Part shown: piece after piece, positions 1-8,841 of the stretch
Layout of the letters: each line of letters begins with the position of its first letter
Position numbering within the stretch: position 1 is the first letter of the stretch
Origin: Crocinitomicaceae bacterium
GTDB taxonomy: Bacteria > Bacteroidota > Bacteroidia > Flavobacteriales_D > Crocinitomicaceae
Assembly: GCA_017983465.1 (NCBI GenBank)
Contig: JAGOBK010000002.1
Coordinates: 248,001-312,000 of the forward strand
Length of the DNA stretch: 64,000 nucleotides
Direction: 5' to 3'
The notes under the pieces: model-generated
What the model saw: only the letters and a program-made list of their open reading frames with translations
What the model was told of the DNA's origin: nothing
Databases searched by the model: none
Position numbers and translations under genes: made by a program

Positions 1-2
1 CT

Positions 3-2927
3 GGTTTTTACCGCTTAAAGGTGAGCGATGCAGCCAATTCAACACTATTGTTTTCACTTACTGGCTATGAAAAACAGGAAGTAAAGCTAAATGGACGAAG
101 CACCCTTGATATCGTTCTTGTGGAACTTGTAAATAACCAACAAGAAGTTATCGTTGGATACGGAACGGCTAAAAGCAAAGAAGTAACTGGAGCAACTTCC
201 AAAGTTAACGGTGAAAATATCGAAAAAATGAGCGTTGCTCGTGTCGATCAAGCCTTACAAGGACAAGTTGCCGGTGTAAATATCGCAACGAACTCAGGTT
301 CACCAGGTGGATCTTCCAACATCCGTATTCGTGGACTATCGACGTTTGGTGATAATGATCCATTAATCTTAGTGGATGGAGTAGTATATGATTCCGAAGG
401 ATTGAATGCCTTGAATCCATCTGACATCAAGTCGATAAACGTCCTAAAAGACGCTACAGCAGGTATTTACGGTGTTCGTGCAGCGAACGGTGTGATCATC
501 GTTGAAACGAAAAAAGGAAACATCAATAGCAAACCTCAAGTAGAATACAACGCTTATTGGGGACAACAACAAACATCTAGAAAACTAGATTTGTTAAGCG
601 CACAGGAATATGCTGTGATCAAAAATGAAATGTTTGCAATGGGCGGACAAGACATGCCATTCAACAATACGAATTTAGGTATTGGAACGCCTTGGCAAGA
701 TTCTGTCTTCCAAACAGCACCAATTCAAAGCCACAACTTAAGTATCAGTGGTGGAACGATGAATACACGCTATTCTATCGCTCTTGGTTACTTTAATCAA
801 GATGGTATCGTTGGTGGACCTAAATCGAATTTCTCTCGTTACAATGCGCGTTTGAACTTCAGCACAGATATGTCCTCTAAACTGAAATTAAACTCAGTAT
901 TGCTTTATTCAAACGATGCACGTAGTACATTGCCTGAAAATGGTATCGGATCTGTTTTATACAACACGATTAACGCATTCCCGAACGTTCCGATTCGCAA
1001 ACCGAATGGACAATTCTCCTATATGGAAGAAGTGAGTGACATCATTAATCCAATTGCTCAAATGCAGAACCAATACAATTGGAACACAGCGAACAAAATT
1101 GTTGGAAAAGAAGAGTTTATATACGAATTCAATGATCATTTGTCCTTCACAAATCGCGTTAACTACAATGTCGCTTTCGTTGATGGGAAAGTATTCTCAC
1201 CACTCGTTTGGTACGGAGATGGTAAATATGCGAATACCGCAATCAACGATGACCTTGAATCACCAACCGTAGAACTTGCACCAGGTGTGGAAATCAACCG
1301 TGGAGCAGCTGTTTATGAAGAGCGTTCAACATTCGTTGATTTAACTTACGAAAGCTTCTTAAACTACGAGAAAACATTCGCTGAAAACCACAAGATTAAA
1401 GGAACTGCTGGTGTTTCTATCTTCCAAAGAGAAGGAAGCTCCCTTAACGGAACGGCTTTCGGGATACCAAACAACTCCGTAGCATATGCTGACATTTCAG
1501 CAAACACAGCACAAGGTGGATATTTAAACAATGTTGGTTCATGGGAATTTACAGAACGTCTTGTTTCCTCATTCTTACGTGCTGAGTACAGCTTTAAAGA
1601 AAAATACATGTTCTCCGGAATCGTTAGACGTGACGGATCAAGCAAATTTGGAGCAAATAGTCGCTACGGTATCTTCCCAACTGCATCTGCAGGATGGTTG
1701 ATGTCCGAAGAATCTTTCTTCAAAGTGAAATTCATCGACTACGCGAAACTTCGCATTAGCTACGGTGTATCTGGAAATGATCAGATTCCTAACTTCGCTT
1801 ACCGTGGATTATTAAACGGAGAAGGAGTTTATGTTTTCGACGATTTAATCACGCAAGGAGTAGCCATTGGACGTCCATCAAACCCAGATTTGAAATGGGA
1901 AACGACACGTCAATTGAACATCGGTGCTGACTTCACTTTTTGGAAAAAACTAGACTTTACAACCAATTATTTTATCAAGAATACGTTTGATTTACTTTTC
2001 CAACCTGACGTAACAGCAATCATTGGTTCATATGGTCCTGGTGGATATCCACCGGTAATCAATGCTGGAAATGTTTCTAACAAAGGTGTTGAATTAGAAT
2101 TTGCTTACCATTTACGCAAGAAAAAAGATTTCTCAACAGACTTGAATTTCAATGTTACCACGATCACAAATAAGGTAACAAAAGTACCAGACGGAGTTGA
2201 TTACATCCCAGGTGCAGGATTTAGTGTTGGAGGAGATATCGCGACACGTTTCCAAGAAGGATACGAAATCGGATATTTCTTTGGATATGAAACAGCAGGA
2301 GTTTACCAAACTCAAGCCGAAATTGATGCTTCAGGGGTCGTACAAGACGGAGCAAAACCAGGCGATTTAATCTTTGTAGATCAAGACGGTGACGGTGTCA
2401 TTAACTTTAATAATGATTCTGATAAAACATACTTAGGATCAGCTATTCCAGACTTTACATTTGGATTCTCTTTCAACGTTCGCTACAAAGCATTTGACCT
2501 TTCAGGGATGCTTTATTCAGCAATCGGACAAGAAATCATTCGTAACTACGAGCGCCAACAACCATACGCTAATCAATTAGGATACATGGTTGACCGTTGG
2601 ACAGGAGAAGGGTCTACAAACGAGAATCCACGTGTGACAACAGAATCCACACGCAACAATTTATTCTCATCGTACTACGTTGAAGATGGTTCATTTGCTC
2701 GTTTGAAAAACGTTCAACTTGGTTACAGCTTCTCTGCAGCTAAATTAAAGAAAATCAAAGTGGATTCATTCCGAATCTATTTATCTGCAAATAACCTATT
2801 TACACTGACACGTTACCAAGGATTCGACCCTGATCTTGGTTCTTCAGGTGCGCTTTCTGCAGGAGTTGATTACGGATTCTATCCGCAAGCAAAAACATTC
2901 ATGGGTGGTGTTCAATTAAAATTCTAA
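3..2927 (+). CDS. SusC/RagA-type TonB-dependent outer-membrane receptor, 5' end cut by window
   Basis: This is the outer-membrane, TonB-driven porin half of a SusCD glycan importer. The reading frame is open from base 3 and already reads as the end of a carboxypeptidase-regulatory-like domain (GFYRLKVSDA, then LTGYEKQEVKLNGR), so the true start lies left of the window. The plug domain follows at roughly residues 40-170 with the family hallmark IRIRGLSTFGDNDPLILVDG and the KDATAGIYGVRAANGV segment. The rest is the 22-strand barrel, ending in the aromatic terminus GGVQLKF. The susD-like gene starts 3 nt after the stop, so the two are surely co-transcribed. Downstream GH16 and GH3 genes suggest a beta-1,3-glucan oligosaccharide as substrate (inference). 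Confidence 0.95.
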   Translation, partial: GFYRLKVSDAANSTLLFSLTGYEKQEVKLNGRSTLDIVLVELVNNQQEVIVGYGTAKSKEVTGATSKVNGENIEKMSVARVDQALQGQVAGVNIATNSGSPGGSSNIRIRGLSTFGDNDPLILVDGVVYDSEGLNALNPSDIKSINVLKDATAGIYGVRAANGVIIVETKKGNINSKPQVEYNAYWGQQQTSRKLDLLSAQEYAVIKNEMFAMGGQDMPFNNTNLGIGTPWQDSVFQTAPIQSHNLSISGGTMNTRYSIALGYFNQDGIVGGPKSNFSRYNARLNFSTDMSSKLKLNSVLLYSNDARSTLPENGIGSVLYNTINAFPNVPIRKPNGQFSYMEEVSDIINPIAQMQNQYNWNTANKIVGKEEFIYEFNDHLSFTNRVNYNVAFVDGKVFSPLVWYGDGKYANTAINDDLESPTVELAPGVEINRGAAVYEERSTFVDLTYESFLNYEKTFAENHKIKGTAGVSIFQREGSSLNGTAFGIPNNSVAYADISANTAQGGYLNNVGSWEFTERLVSSFLRAEYSFKEKYMFSGIVRRDGSSKFGANSRYGIFPTASAGWLMSEESFFKVKFIDYAKLRISYGVSGNDQIPNFAYRGLLNGEGVYVFDDLITQGVAIGRPSNPDLKWETTRQLNIGADFTFWKKLDFTTNYFIKNTFDLLFQPDVTAIIGSYGPGGYPPVINAGNVSNKGVELEFAYHLRKKKDFSTDLNFNVTTITNKVTKVPDGVDYIPGAGFSVGGDIATRFQEGYEIGYFFGYETAGVYQTQAEIDASGVVQDGAKPGDLIFVDQDGDGVINFNNDSDKTYLGSAIPDFTFGFSFNVRYKAFDLSGMLYSAIGQEIIRNYERQQPYANQLGYMVDRWTGEGSTNENPRVTTESTRNNLFSSYYVEDGSFARLKNVQLGYSFSAAKLKKIKVDSFRIYLSANNLFTLTRYQGFDPDLGSSGALSAGVDYGFYPQAKTFMGGVQLKF

Positions 2928-2930
2928 ACG

Positions 2931-4400
2931 ATGAGACTATTTCAAAAATCACTGATACTTACAGGATTAATTATCCTATCTCTATCACAAACAGCTTGTG
3001 ACAAGTTCCTTTCTGTTGATCCTCCATACACACAAGATGTGGAGAACTTCTTTCAAACACCGGAAGATTTTGACCGCGCTTTAACTGGTGCATATGACAT
3101 GTTGCAAGCATCATTCTTAACCATGTGGATTGGAGAAATTGCTTCTGACAATGCCATCGCAGGTGGGGAAAGTGTGAACGATTCACCCGGACTACACCAA
3201 ATCGACAACATGACACACGGAGGTGTGAATGTGGAACTTAGAAATGTTTTTCGTTGGAATTACACGGGATTAACACGTGCAAACTACATTCTTGAAAACA
3301 AAGACAACATCGACTTTCCAGGTAAAGCACATATCATCGCAGAAGCGAAGTTCTTACGCGCTTACTACTACTTTGAGTTAGTGAAATACTTCGGAGATGT
3401 TCCTTTAATCATCGACAAACGCATCGGTATTGAAGAAGCACTTCAAATTGCTCGTTCACCAAAAGCTGAAGTATATGCACAAATCGAAAAAGATTTGAAA
3501 GATGCATCAGAAGTATTAAATCCTGTTGCAAGTCAAAAAGGAAGAGCTACAAAAGGTGCAGCCTTGTCTTTCCTTGGGAAAGTATACTTATACCAAAACA
3601 AATTTACCGAAGCTGCAGCTACATTTGACGAAGTTATTGCCTCTGGAAGTTACAGCTTAACTCCAAGTTATGTTGACTTATTTTCTGTTGCCAATGAAAA
3701 CAACAGCGAAACAGTATTCGATGTACAATACACTGGCTTAGAAGGTGGAAGTTACGGTTGTTTAATCTGTCTTGAAGGAAATGCAGCAGTTGGATTCCAA
3801 GGAATTCGTCAGTACAATGGACCGGTTTACGGAGATGGAAACAGTTACAACTTGCCAACGCAAGAATTGTATGATGCGTTCAGTTCAATCGATGGTCGAC
3901 GCGCTGCTACTATTTTAGACATCGATGCGTTTATCGCAACACAACCGAATCCAGCCGCTATCACCTACGCTGAAGGCGCTGGTGGACACACGGGATACTA
4001 CAACAATAAATACATCAAACGTCAAGGTGAAATTGGACTTCCTGACAACGACTTAACAAGTCCTGTCAATTACCGTGTGATGCGCTATTCTGATGTGCTT
4101 TTAATGGCAGCAGAGGCTCATTACCAACTTGGACATACATCAACTGCACAGCAGTTTGTTAACCAAGTAAGAGGTCGTGCTGGTGTACCAGGAATTCCTG
4201 TTAATTCAATTGAGGTAATCTATAAAGAACGTCGCTTCGAATTATCCGGAGAAGGATTACGCTTCTTCGACTTAGTACGAACAGGACAAGCGGCGACCTA
4301 TATTGATGGTTTCGTTACAGGTAAACATGAATTATTCCCAATTCCTCAAGTTGAAATTGACTTAACAGGAGGAAATTGGTCACAAAACCCAGGTTATTAA
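2931..4400 (+). CDS. SusD/RagB-family glycan-binding outer-membrane lipoprotein
   Basis: This is the surface lid lipoprotein that captures oligosaccharides for the SusC channel. The 489-residue length is normal for the family. The N-terminus is a lipoprotein signal ending SLSQTAC with Cys23 as the lipidated residue. The SusD fold is recognisable from the VDPPYTQDVENFFQTPEDF opening, the ARFLRAYYYFELV-like helix (here EAKFLRAYYYFELVKYFGD) and the C-terminal YKERRFELSGEGLRFFDLVR signature. It starts 3 nt after susC and is followed 11 nt later by the PKD lipoprotein, so it belongs to the same operon. Ligand specificity cannot be read from sequence; the neighbouring GH16 and GH3 enzymes suggest laminarin-type glucan. 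Confidence 0.95.
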   Translation: MRLFQKSLILTGLIILSLSQTACDKFLSVDPPYTQDVENFFQTPEDFDRALTGAYDMLQASFLTMWIGEIASDNAIAGGESVNDSPGLHQIDNMTHGGVNVELRNVFRWNYTGLTRANYILENKDNIDFPGKAHIIAEAKFLRAYYYFELVKYFGDVPLIIDKRIGIEEALQIARSPKAEVYAQIEKDLKDASEVLNPVASQKGRATKGAALSFLGKVYLYQNKFTEAAATFDEVIASGSYSLTPSYVDLFSVANENNSETVFDVQYTGLEGGSYGCLICLEGNAAVGFQGIRQYNGPVYGDGNSYNLPTQELYDAFSSIDGRRAATILDIDAFIATQPNPAAITYAEGAGGHTGYYNNKYIKRQGEIGLPDNDLTSPVNYRVMRYSDVLLMAAEAHYQLGHTSTAQQFVNQVRGRAGVPGIPVNSIEVIYKERRFELSGEGLRFFDLVRTGQAATYIDGFVTGKHELFPIPQVEIDLTGGNWSQNPGY

Positions 4401-4411
4401 AATTTAGAGTT

Positions 4412-5263
4412 ATGAAAATGAAACTACTATTTTCAGCAAGCATCTTAGCATTACTTTTTGCTTGTAAAAAAGATAATCCGCAATTAGGTCCTGCACCTAC
4501 AGCTGCAGATGCTGCATTTACTTATACCCCATCTGCAAGTAATGCGAACATCATTGAGTTTACCGCAAATAATCCAGATCTTCAATGTCTTTGGGACTTT
4601 GGAAATGGGACCAAAGCGAAAGGAGCTACCGTAAGTTCTCCATATCCATACGCTGGGACTTACACAGTGAAATTAACTGTATTTTCCTCTGGGGGAAGCA
4701 AAAGTTCTTCTCAAGAAATTACCATTGCTCAGGACAACTTAGGACTTCTAAACAACCCTATTTTCATCATGTTAACTGGTGGTATTAATGGTCCAGGATA
4801 TAAAACATGGGTGATTGATTCTACTGCAGATGGACACATGGGCGTTGGACCAGATCCAATTAGTCCGTTAGGTGATATTCCAGAATGGTGGTCAGCTGGC
4901 GGTTTAGACAAAGCTGGCGCAGGTTTGTACGGAGATCAATACGTATTCCATTTAAACGGATTCAAATTCGACATGATCAATCATGGTGATGTGTATGTGC
5001 ACAATTCACTTTCTGCTAGTTTTCCGGGGTCCTTTCAAAACCTAGGAGATTATACAGCTCCTTTCGATGATCAAATGAACGAATCATGGACATTACTTGA
5101 AAACGCAGATACTACTATTACCCTTACCAATAATGCGTTTATGGGGTTCTATACAGGAGTGCATACCTACAGAATATTGGATATCACTGACTCTACACTA
5201 TCTTTACAATATAAACATCACGCAGGCGGTTTCAATTGGTATTTACGTCTGAAAAGTGAATAA
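4412..5263 (+). CDS. PKD-domain surface lipoprotein, candidate surface glycan-binding protein
   Basis: A 283-residue lipoprotein starting at ATG 4412; an in-frame start at 4376 would lie inside susD and precede the signal sequence. The signal MKMKLLFSASILALLFAC puts the lipidated Cys at residue 18. Residues about 30-110 form a PKD domain, with the CLWDFGNGTKAKG and YAGTYTVKLTVFSSGGS landmarks. The remaining 170 residues are rich in Trp, Gly and Asp and I do not recognise a named domain. A lipoprotein right after susD in a glycan locus is typically a surface glycan-binding protein (SusE-position protein). That role is inferred from position, with PKD as the usual N-terminal spacer. Confidence 0.8.
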   Translation: MKMKLLFSASILALLFACKKDNPQLGPAPTAADAAFTYTPSASNANIIEFTANNPDLQCLWDFGNGTKAKGATVSSPYPYAGTYTVKLTVFSSGGSKSSSQEITIAQDNLGLLNNPIFIMLTGGINGPGYKTWVIDSTADGHMGVGPDPISPLGDIPEWWSAGGLDKAGAGLYGDQYVFHLNGFKFDMINHGDVYVHNSLSASFPGSFQNLGDYTAPFDDQMNESWTLLENADTTITLTNNAFMGFYTGVHTYRILDITDSTLSLQYKHHAGGFNWYLRLKSE

Positions 5264-5267
5264 CATC

Positions 5268-6365
5268 ATGATTATGAGCATTCATCACCTTATTGTTTTC
5301 GTTTTTGCTGGACTCGCAGGCTGCGACAAAAATAAACCGCCAGTTGTTACTTTGCCAACAAATTTGGTGACTTCCATCACTACGACCGGTGGATTAGTAG
5401 ACGTACAAGCTACTGCTGAACACGCAAATTTCTATACGGTTACTTTTTATCACAACAATGATTCAACTGTAGTTGAAACAACAGATGGACATGCTGCTCA
5501 TACTTATTTAGCAACTGGAACCTATTCGATAAAAACTTGTGCTCACACCACTTATGCAGACTTTATTCAAAAAGTAGAAAATGTGGCTGTTACAGTTACA
5601 GGTGGTAGTACTTCAGGAGCTCCAACAACTGGATATAGCACTCCAAACTCTTACGCCAATTATTCATTAGTTTGGAGCGACGAATTTAACGGCTCAAGTC
5701 TTTCCAGTGATTGGACATTTGATATCGGAACCGGAAGCGGTGGATGGGGTAACAATGAATTACAATACTACACCAATCAAAATTACACGCTAAACGGAGG
5801 ATATTTAGAAATTACAGCGAAGAACCAACCCTTTAATTCACAGTTGTATACTTCCACTCGCATGAAAACGCAAGGAATTAAATCATGGAAATACGGACGT
5901 ATCGATATTCGTGCCGCCATTCCTTACGGACAAGGGATCTGGCCAGCACTTTGGATGTTAGGTGACAATATTTCCACCGTAGGATGGCCATCTTGTGGAG
6001 AAATCGACGTCATGGAATTAATTGGTGGCGCAGGTGCAAACGACCGCACTGTACATGGAACCGCACACTGGAGCGACAATGGTGCTCATGCCCAATATGG
6101 AAACAGTACCACATTGCCATCCGGTAAATACGCTGATGAATTTCACGTGTTCTCCATTGTATGGAATCAGAATAGCATTACTTGGTTACGAGATGACATA
6201 GCGTATAATACGCTCAACATAAGCCCAGCGAACCTCAGTGAATTTAAGGAGAAATTTTTCCTGATTTTCAATGTAGCCGTAGGTGGTAACTGGCCAGGAA
6301 ATCCAGATGCTACTACTGTTTTCCCTCAGACCATGTATGTTGATTACGTTCGCGTTTTTCAATAA
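5268..6365 (+). CDS. GH16 family endo-beta-1,3-glucanase (laminarinase-like) lipoprotein
   Basis: A secreted endo-acting glycoside hydrolase of family 16. The catalytic motif is E-I-D-V-M-E, with nucleophile Glu245, assisting Asp247 and acid/base Glu250 when counted from ATG 5268. The one-residue bulge (EIDVME rather than EIDIE-type spacing) is the laminarinase/beta-glucanase form. The GH16 jelly roll covers about residues 130-365 and includes YGRIDIRAAIPYGQGIWPALWMLG. A lipobox (GLAGC) shows membrane anchoring. Residues about 30-110 form a small beta-rich domain of unknown type. I chose ATG 5268 over GTG 5256, which overlaps the previous stop; ATG 5274 is also possible. Product oligosaccharides would be taken up by the SusCD pair and trimmed by the GH3 enzyme. 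Confidence 0.9.
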   Translation: MIMSIHHLIVFVFAGLAGCDKNKPPVVTLPTNLVTSITTTGGLVDVQATAEHANFYTVTFYHNNDSTVVETTDGHAAHTYLATGTYSIKTCAHTTYADFIQKVENVAVTVTGGSTSGAPTTGYSTPNSYANYSLVWSDEFNGSSLSSDWTFDIGTGSGGWGNNELQYYTNQNYTLNGGYLEITAKNQPFNSQLYTSTRMKTQGIKSWKYGRIDIRAAIPYGQGIWPALWMLGDNISTVGWPSCGEIDVMELIGGAGANDRTVHGTAHWSDNGAHAQYGNSTTLPSGKYADEFHVFSIVWNQNSITWLRDDIAYNTLNISPANLSEFKEKFFLIFNVAVGGNWPGNPDATTVFPQTMYVDYVRVFQ

Positions 6366-6388
6366 ACATTCCATAAAATAAAACACCT

Positions 6389-8692
6389 ATGAAAAATTTA
6401 CTTTACTACTTCGGTGGCATGCTTTTGCTATTGTTTTCATGTAAGAGCGCACAATCCATCACTACATCTAATACTTCCCCTGAAGACAAATCGTTAAATG
6501 TCCGCATTGCACAAATGTCGATTGAGGAAAAAGTTGGACAAACTTGTCAAATTACATTGGACGTCATCTCGCAAACAGATGCCAAAGGGGCAACACTTAC
6601 TCCGACAACAATTGATACAGCAAAACTAAACGAAGCGATCCTTAAATACCATGTAGGATCCGTTTTAAATGTTGGTTGGCACACATTAAGTTTAGATGAA
6701 TGGAAAGGGGTTATTCCTGCCGTTCAACGTTCCTACACAACTGGAAAAACAAACATTCCCGTGATTTATGGAATTGATGCCATTCATGGCGTAAACTACA
6801 CGGTTGGTGCAACTTTATTTCCACAAGAGATTGGATTAGCCGCTACTTGGAATCCAACATTAGCGAAGAAATTCGGAGAAATAACCGCCTATGAAACAAG
6901 AGCATCTGGAATTCCTTGGAATTTTTCACCAGTTTTAGATTTAGGCCGACAACCACTCTGGTCTCGTACCTTTGAAACACTCGGTGAGGATCCCTATCTT
7001 ATTTCACAAATGGGAACGGCGATCATAGATGGTTATCAAGGAAGTACAACTCCTGACGAATTTCACGTTGCTTCATGTATGAAACATTTCGTTGGATATA
7101 GCGGAACGACTAGTGGTCGAGATAGAACTCCAGCGTGGATCCCAGAAAAATACATGAAAGAATTATACTTACCATCATTCAAGGCTGCAGTAGAACATGG
7201 CGCGCTGACTGTGATGATCAATAGTGGAGCAGTAAACGGTATTCCTGGACATATTAATCATCATTTGATTACAGAAACCTTAAAAGAAGAATGGGGATTC
7301 GAGGGATTTGCCGTTTCCGATTGGGAAGATTTTATTATGTTACATACCGTTCACTCAACCGCTCCAAGTCTAGCAGATGCTTATGTACAAGCCTTCAATG
7401 CAGGAGTTGATATGAGCATGGTTCCCTTAAGTCCGCAATACAAAGAATACTGCACGATCATGGTGAATGCTGTGAAATCAGGAAAAATTTCCATGGACCG
7501 ATTGGATGACGCCGTTCGCAGAATTTTACGCGTTAAATCAAGATTGGGCTTGTTTGAAAGACCGGTACCAACATTTGAAAACTACCCTAAATTTGGCTGC
7601 GCTGAATTCCAACAAGCGTCCCTCAATACAGCATTGGAGTCCATTACACTCTTGAAAAACGAAAATGGAATTTTACCATTATCAAAAAATCAAAAAGTGT
7701 TGATTGCTGGACCAACATCTAACAACCTCGTTTACTTGAATGGCGCTTGGACACATACATGGCAAGGAGTAGATACAGCTTTCAACACGAGTGGATGTCT
7801 AACCGTTCGCGCGGCTTTTGAGAAGAAATTAGGGAAGGAAAACTGCTTGTATTCTCAAGGAGCAGAACTATATACCGAAAATGCATTTGAAAAAACTCGC
7901 TTTGTGAATTTAACAGATTACAAAGAGAAATTAAAGTTGGCTGATGTCGTTATTTTATGTCTTGGTGAACTTCCAGCTACGGAAAAGCCAGGAGATATCC
8001 TGTCTCTGAATCTAGATTCCGAACAACGTGAACTAGCGAAAATGGCTTACGAGCAAAACAAAAAAGTCATCTTAGTTCTCCTAGAAGGAAGGCCGCGTAT
8101 CATTCATGACATCGTTTCTGGAGCTTCAGGAATCATTCAAGCGTATTTACCTGGGAATTATGGTGCAGAGGCTTTGGTATCCTTAATGCTCGGAGAAAAG
8201 AACTTTAGCGGAAAACTTCCATACACTTATCCAAAATTCGATGGTGTCATTGAATTTTACGACCATCCAAAAAGTGTAGACCGATCGAAATCAGGTGATT
8301 TCAGTGCGTACAATCCTGAATGGGACTTTGGTTATGGGCTAAACTATTCAAGTTTTGAATACACTGCTTTATCCTTGAATCAAACCATCTTTTCAGATAA
8401 CGACAGCATCGCTGTGACAGTAACTCTAAAAAACAGCAGCTCCATAGCTGGGAAAGAAGTGATTCAACTTTATGTGAGCGATGACTATGCGAGTTTGATT
8501 CCGACAGGTAAATCATTAAAACGATTCTTAAAAATCGATGTTCCTGCTCAAACAGAAGTAAGTAAAACATTCTATCTAAACTTAAAAGATTTTCAATTTG
8601 TTGGAAACTCAGGTGAATTCATAGTAGAAGAAGGAGAGTTTACCATACGAGTAGGTAATCTGACAAAAAAAGTAAGTTATAAAAAGAAATAA
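6389..8692 (+). CDS. GH3 family beta-glucosidase (periplasmic/outer-membrane lipoprotein)
   Basis: Exo-acting beta-glucosidase of 767 residues that would release glucose from beta-glucan oligosaccharides. A lipoprotein signal ends LLLLFSC with Cys18. The N-terminal barrel domain contains IPVIYGIDAIHG, CMKHFVGYS and the nucleophile motif FAVSDW with Asp311. The C-terminal alpha/beta sandwich begins near residue 420 (ESITLLKNENGILPL), and a fibronectin-III-like domain closes the protein (KEVIQLYVSD). This is the standard three-domain GH3 layout of BglX-type enzymes. It lies 23 nt after the GH16 gene and ends the co-directional enzyme block. Exact linkage specificity (beta-1,3 against beta-1,4) is inferred only from the GH16 partner. 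Confidence 0.93.
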   Translation: MKNLLYYFGGMLLLLFSCKSAQSITTSNTSPEDKSLNVRIAQMSIEEKVGQTCQITLDVISQTDAKGATLTPTTIDTAKLNEAILKYHVGSVLNVGWHTLSLDEWKGVIPAVQRSYTTGKTNIPVIYGIDAIHGVNYTVGATLFPQEIGLAATWNPTLAKKFGEITAYETRASGIPWNFSPVLDLGRQPLWSRTFETLGEDPYLISQMGTAIIDGYQGSTTPDEFHVASCMKHFVGYSGTTSGRDRTPAWIPEKYMKELYLPSFKAAVEHGALTVMINSGAVNGIPGHINHHLITETLKEEWGFEGFAVSDWEDFIMLHTVHSTAPSLADAYVQAFNAGVDMSMVPLSPQYKEYCTIMVNAVKSGKISMDRLDDAVRRILRVKSRLGLFERPVPTFENYPKFGCAEFQQASLNTALESITLLKNENGILPLSKNQKVLIAGPTSNNLVYLNGAWTHTWQGVDTAFNTSGCLTVRAAFEKKLGKENCLYSQGAELYTENAFEKTRFVNLTDYKEKLKLADVVILCLGELPATEKPGDILSLNLDSEQRELAKMAYEQNKKVILVLLEGRPRIIHDIVSGASGIIQAYLPGNYGAEALVSLMLGEKNFSGKLPYTYPKFDGVIEFYDHPKSVDRSKSGDFSAYNPEWDFGYGLNYSSFEYTALSLNQTIFSDNDSIAVTVTLKNSSSIAGKEVIQLYVSDDYASLIPTGKSLKRFLKIDVPAQTEVSKTFYLNLKDFQFVGNSGEFIVEEGEFTIRVGNLTKKVSYKKK

Positions 8693-8841
8693 TATAGGTT
8701 GAACATTTTTCAACTCGACTTGTTTAAAGACAAAAATATGTGAGGATTTTTATCCTTATTGTATTTTTTACTATATTAGTTTCGGTTTTCACATGGAAAT
8801 CAACTATTTTTGAAGTATAAACCTTTTATTAATTAAAAAAC
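8693..8841 (+). promoter_or_regulatory. Intergenic leader before the T9SS repeat protein, possible promoter
   Basis: AT-rich 149-bp gap. It contains TTG at 8759-8761 and TAGTTTCG at 8777-8784, a one-mismatch version of the Bacteroidota TAnnTTTG -7 box, but the 15-nt spacer is shorter than usual. This would leave a leader of roughly 50 nt before ATG 8842. A weak hairpin (8698-8714) sits just after the GH3 stop. The assignment is tentative. Confidence 0.3.

Noticed and set aside
1364-1645. 93-codon minus-strand frame
   Set aside because: Shadow of the SusC barrel.
21-2927. GTG at 21 as the start of the SusC gene
   Set aside because: The frame is open to the left edge and already encodes the regulatory domain; this is an internal codon.
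6144-6149. CACGTG cores at 6144, 10265, 19035, 22302 and 31742 as further parS sites
   Set aside because: None has the TGTT and AACA arms; only the two sites near mnmG do.
8698-8714. Hairpin GTTGAA-CATTT-TTCAAC after the GH3 gene as a terminator
   Set aside because: A weak AT-rich stem without a following T-run.
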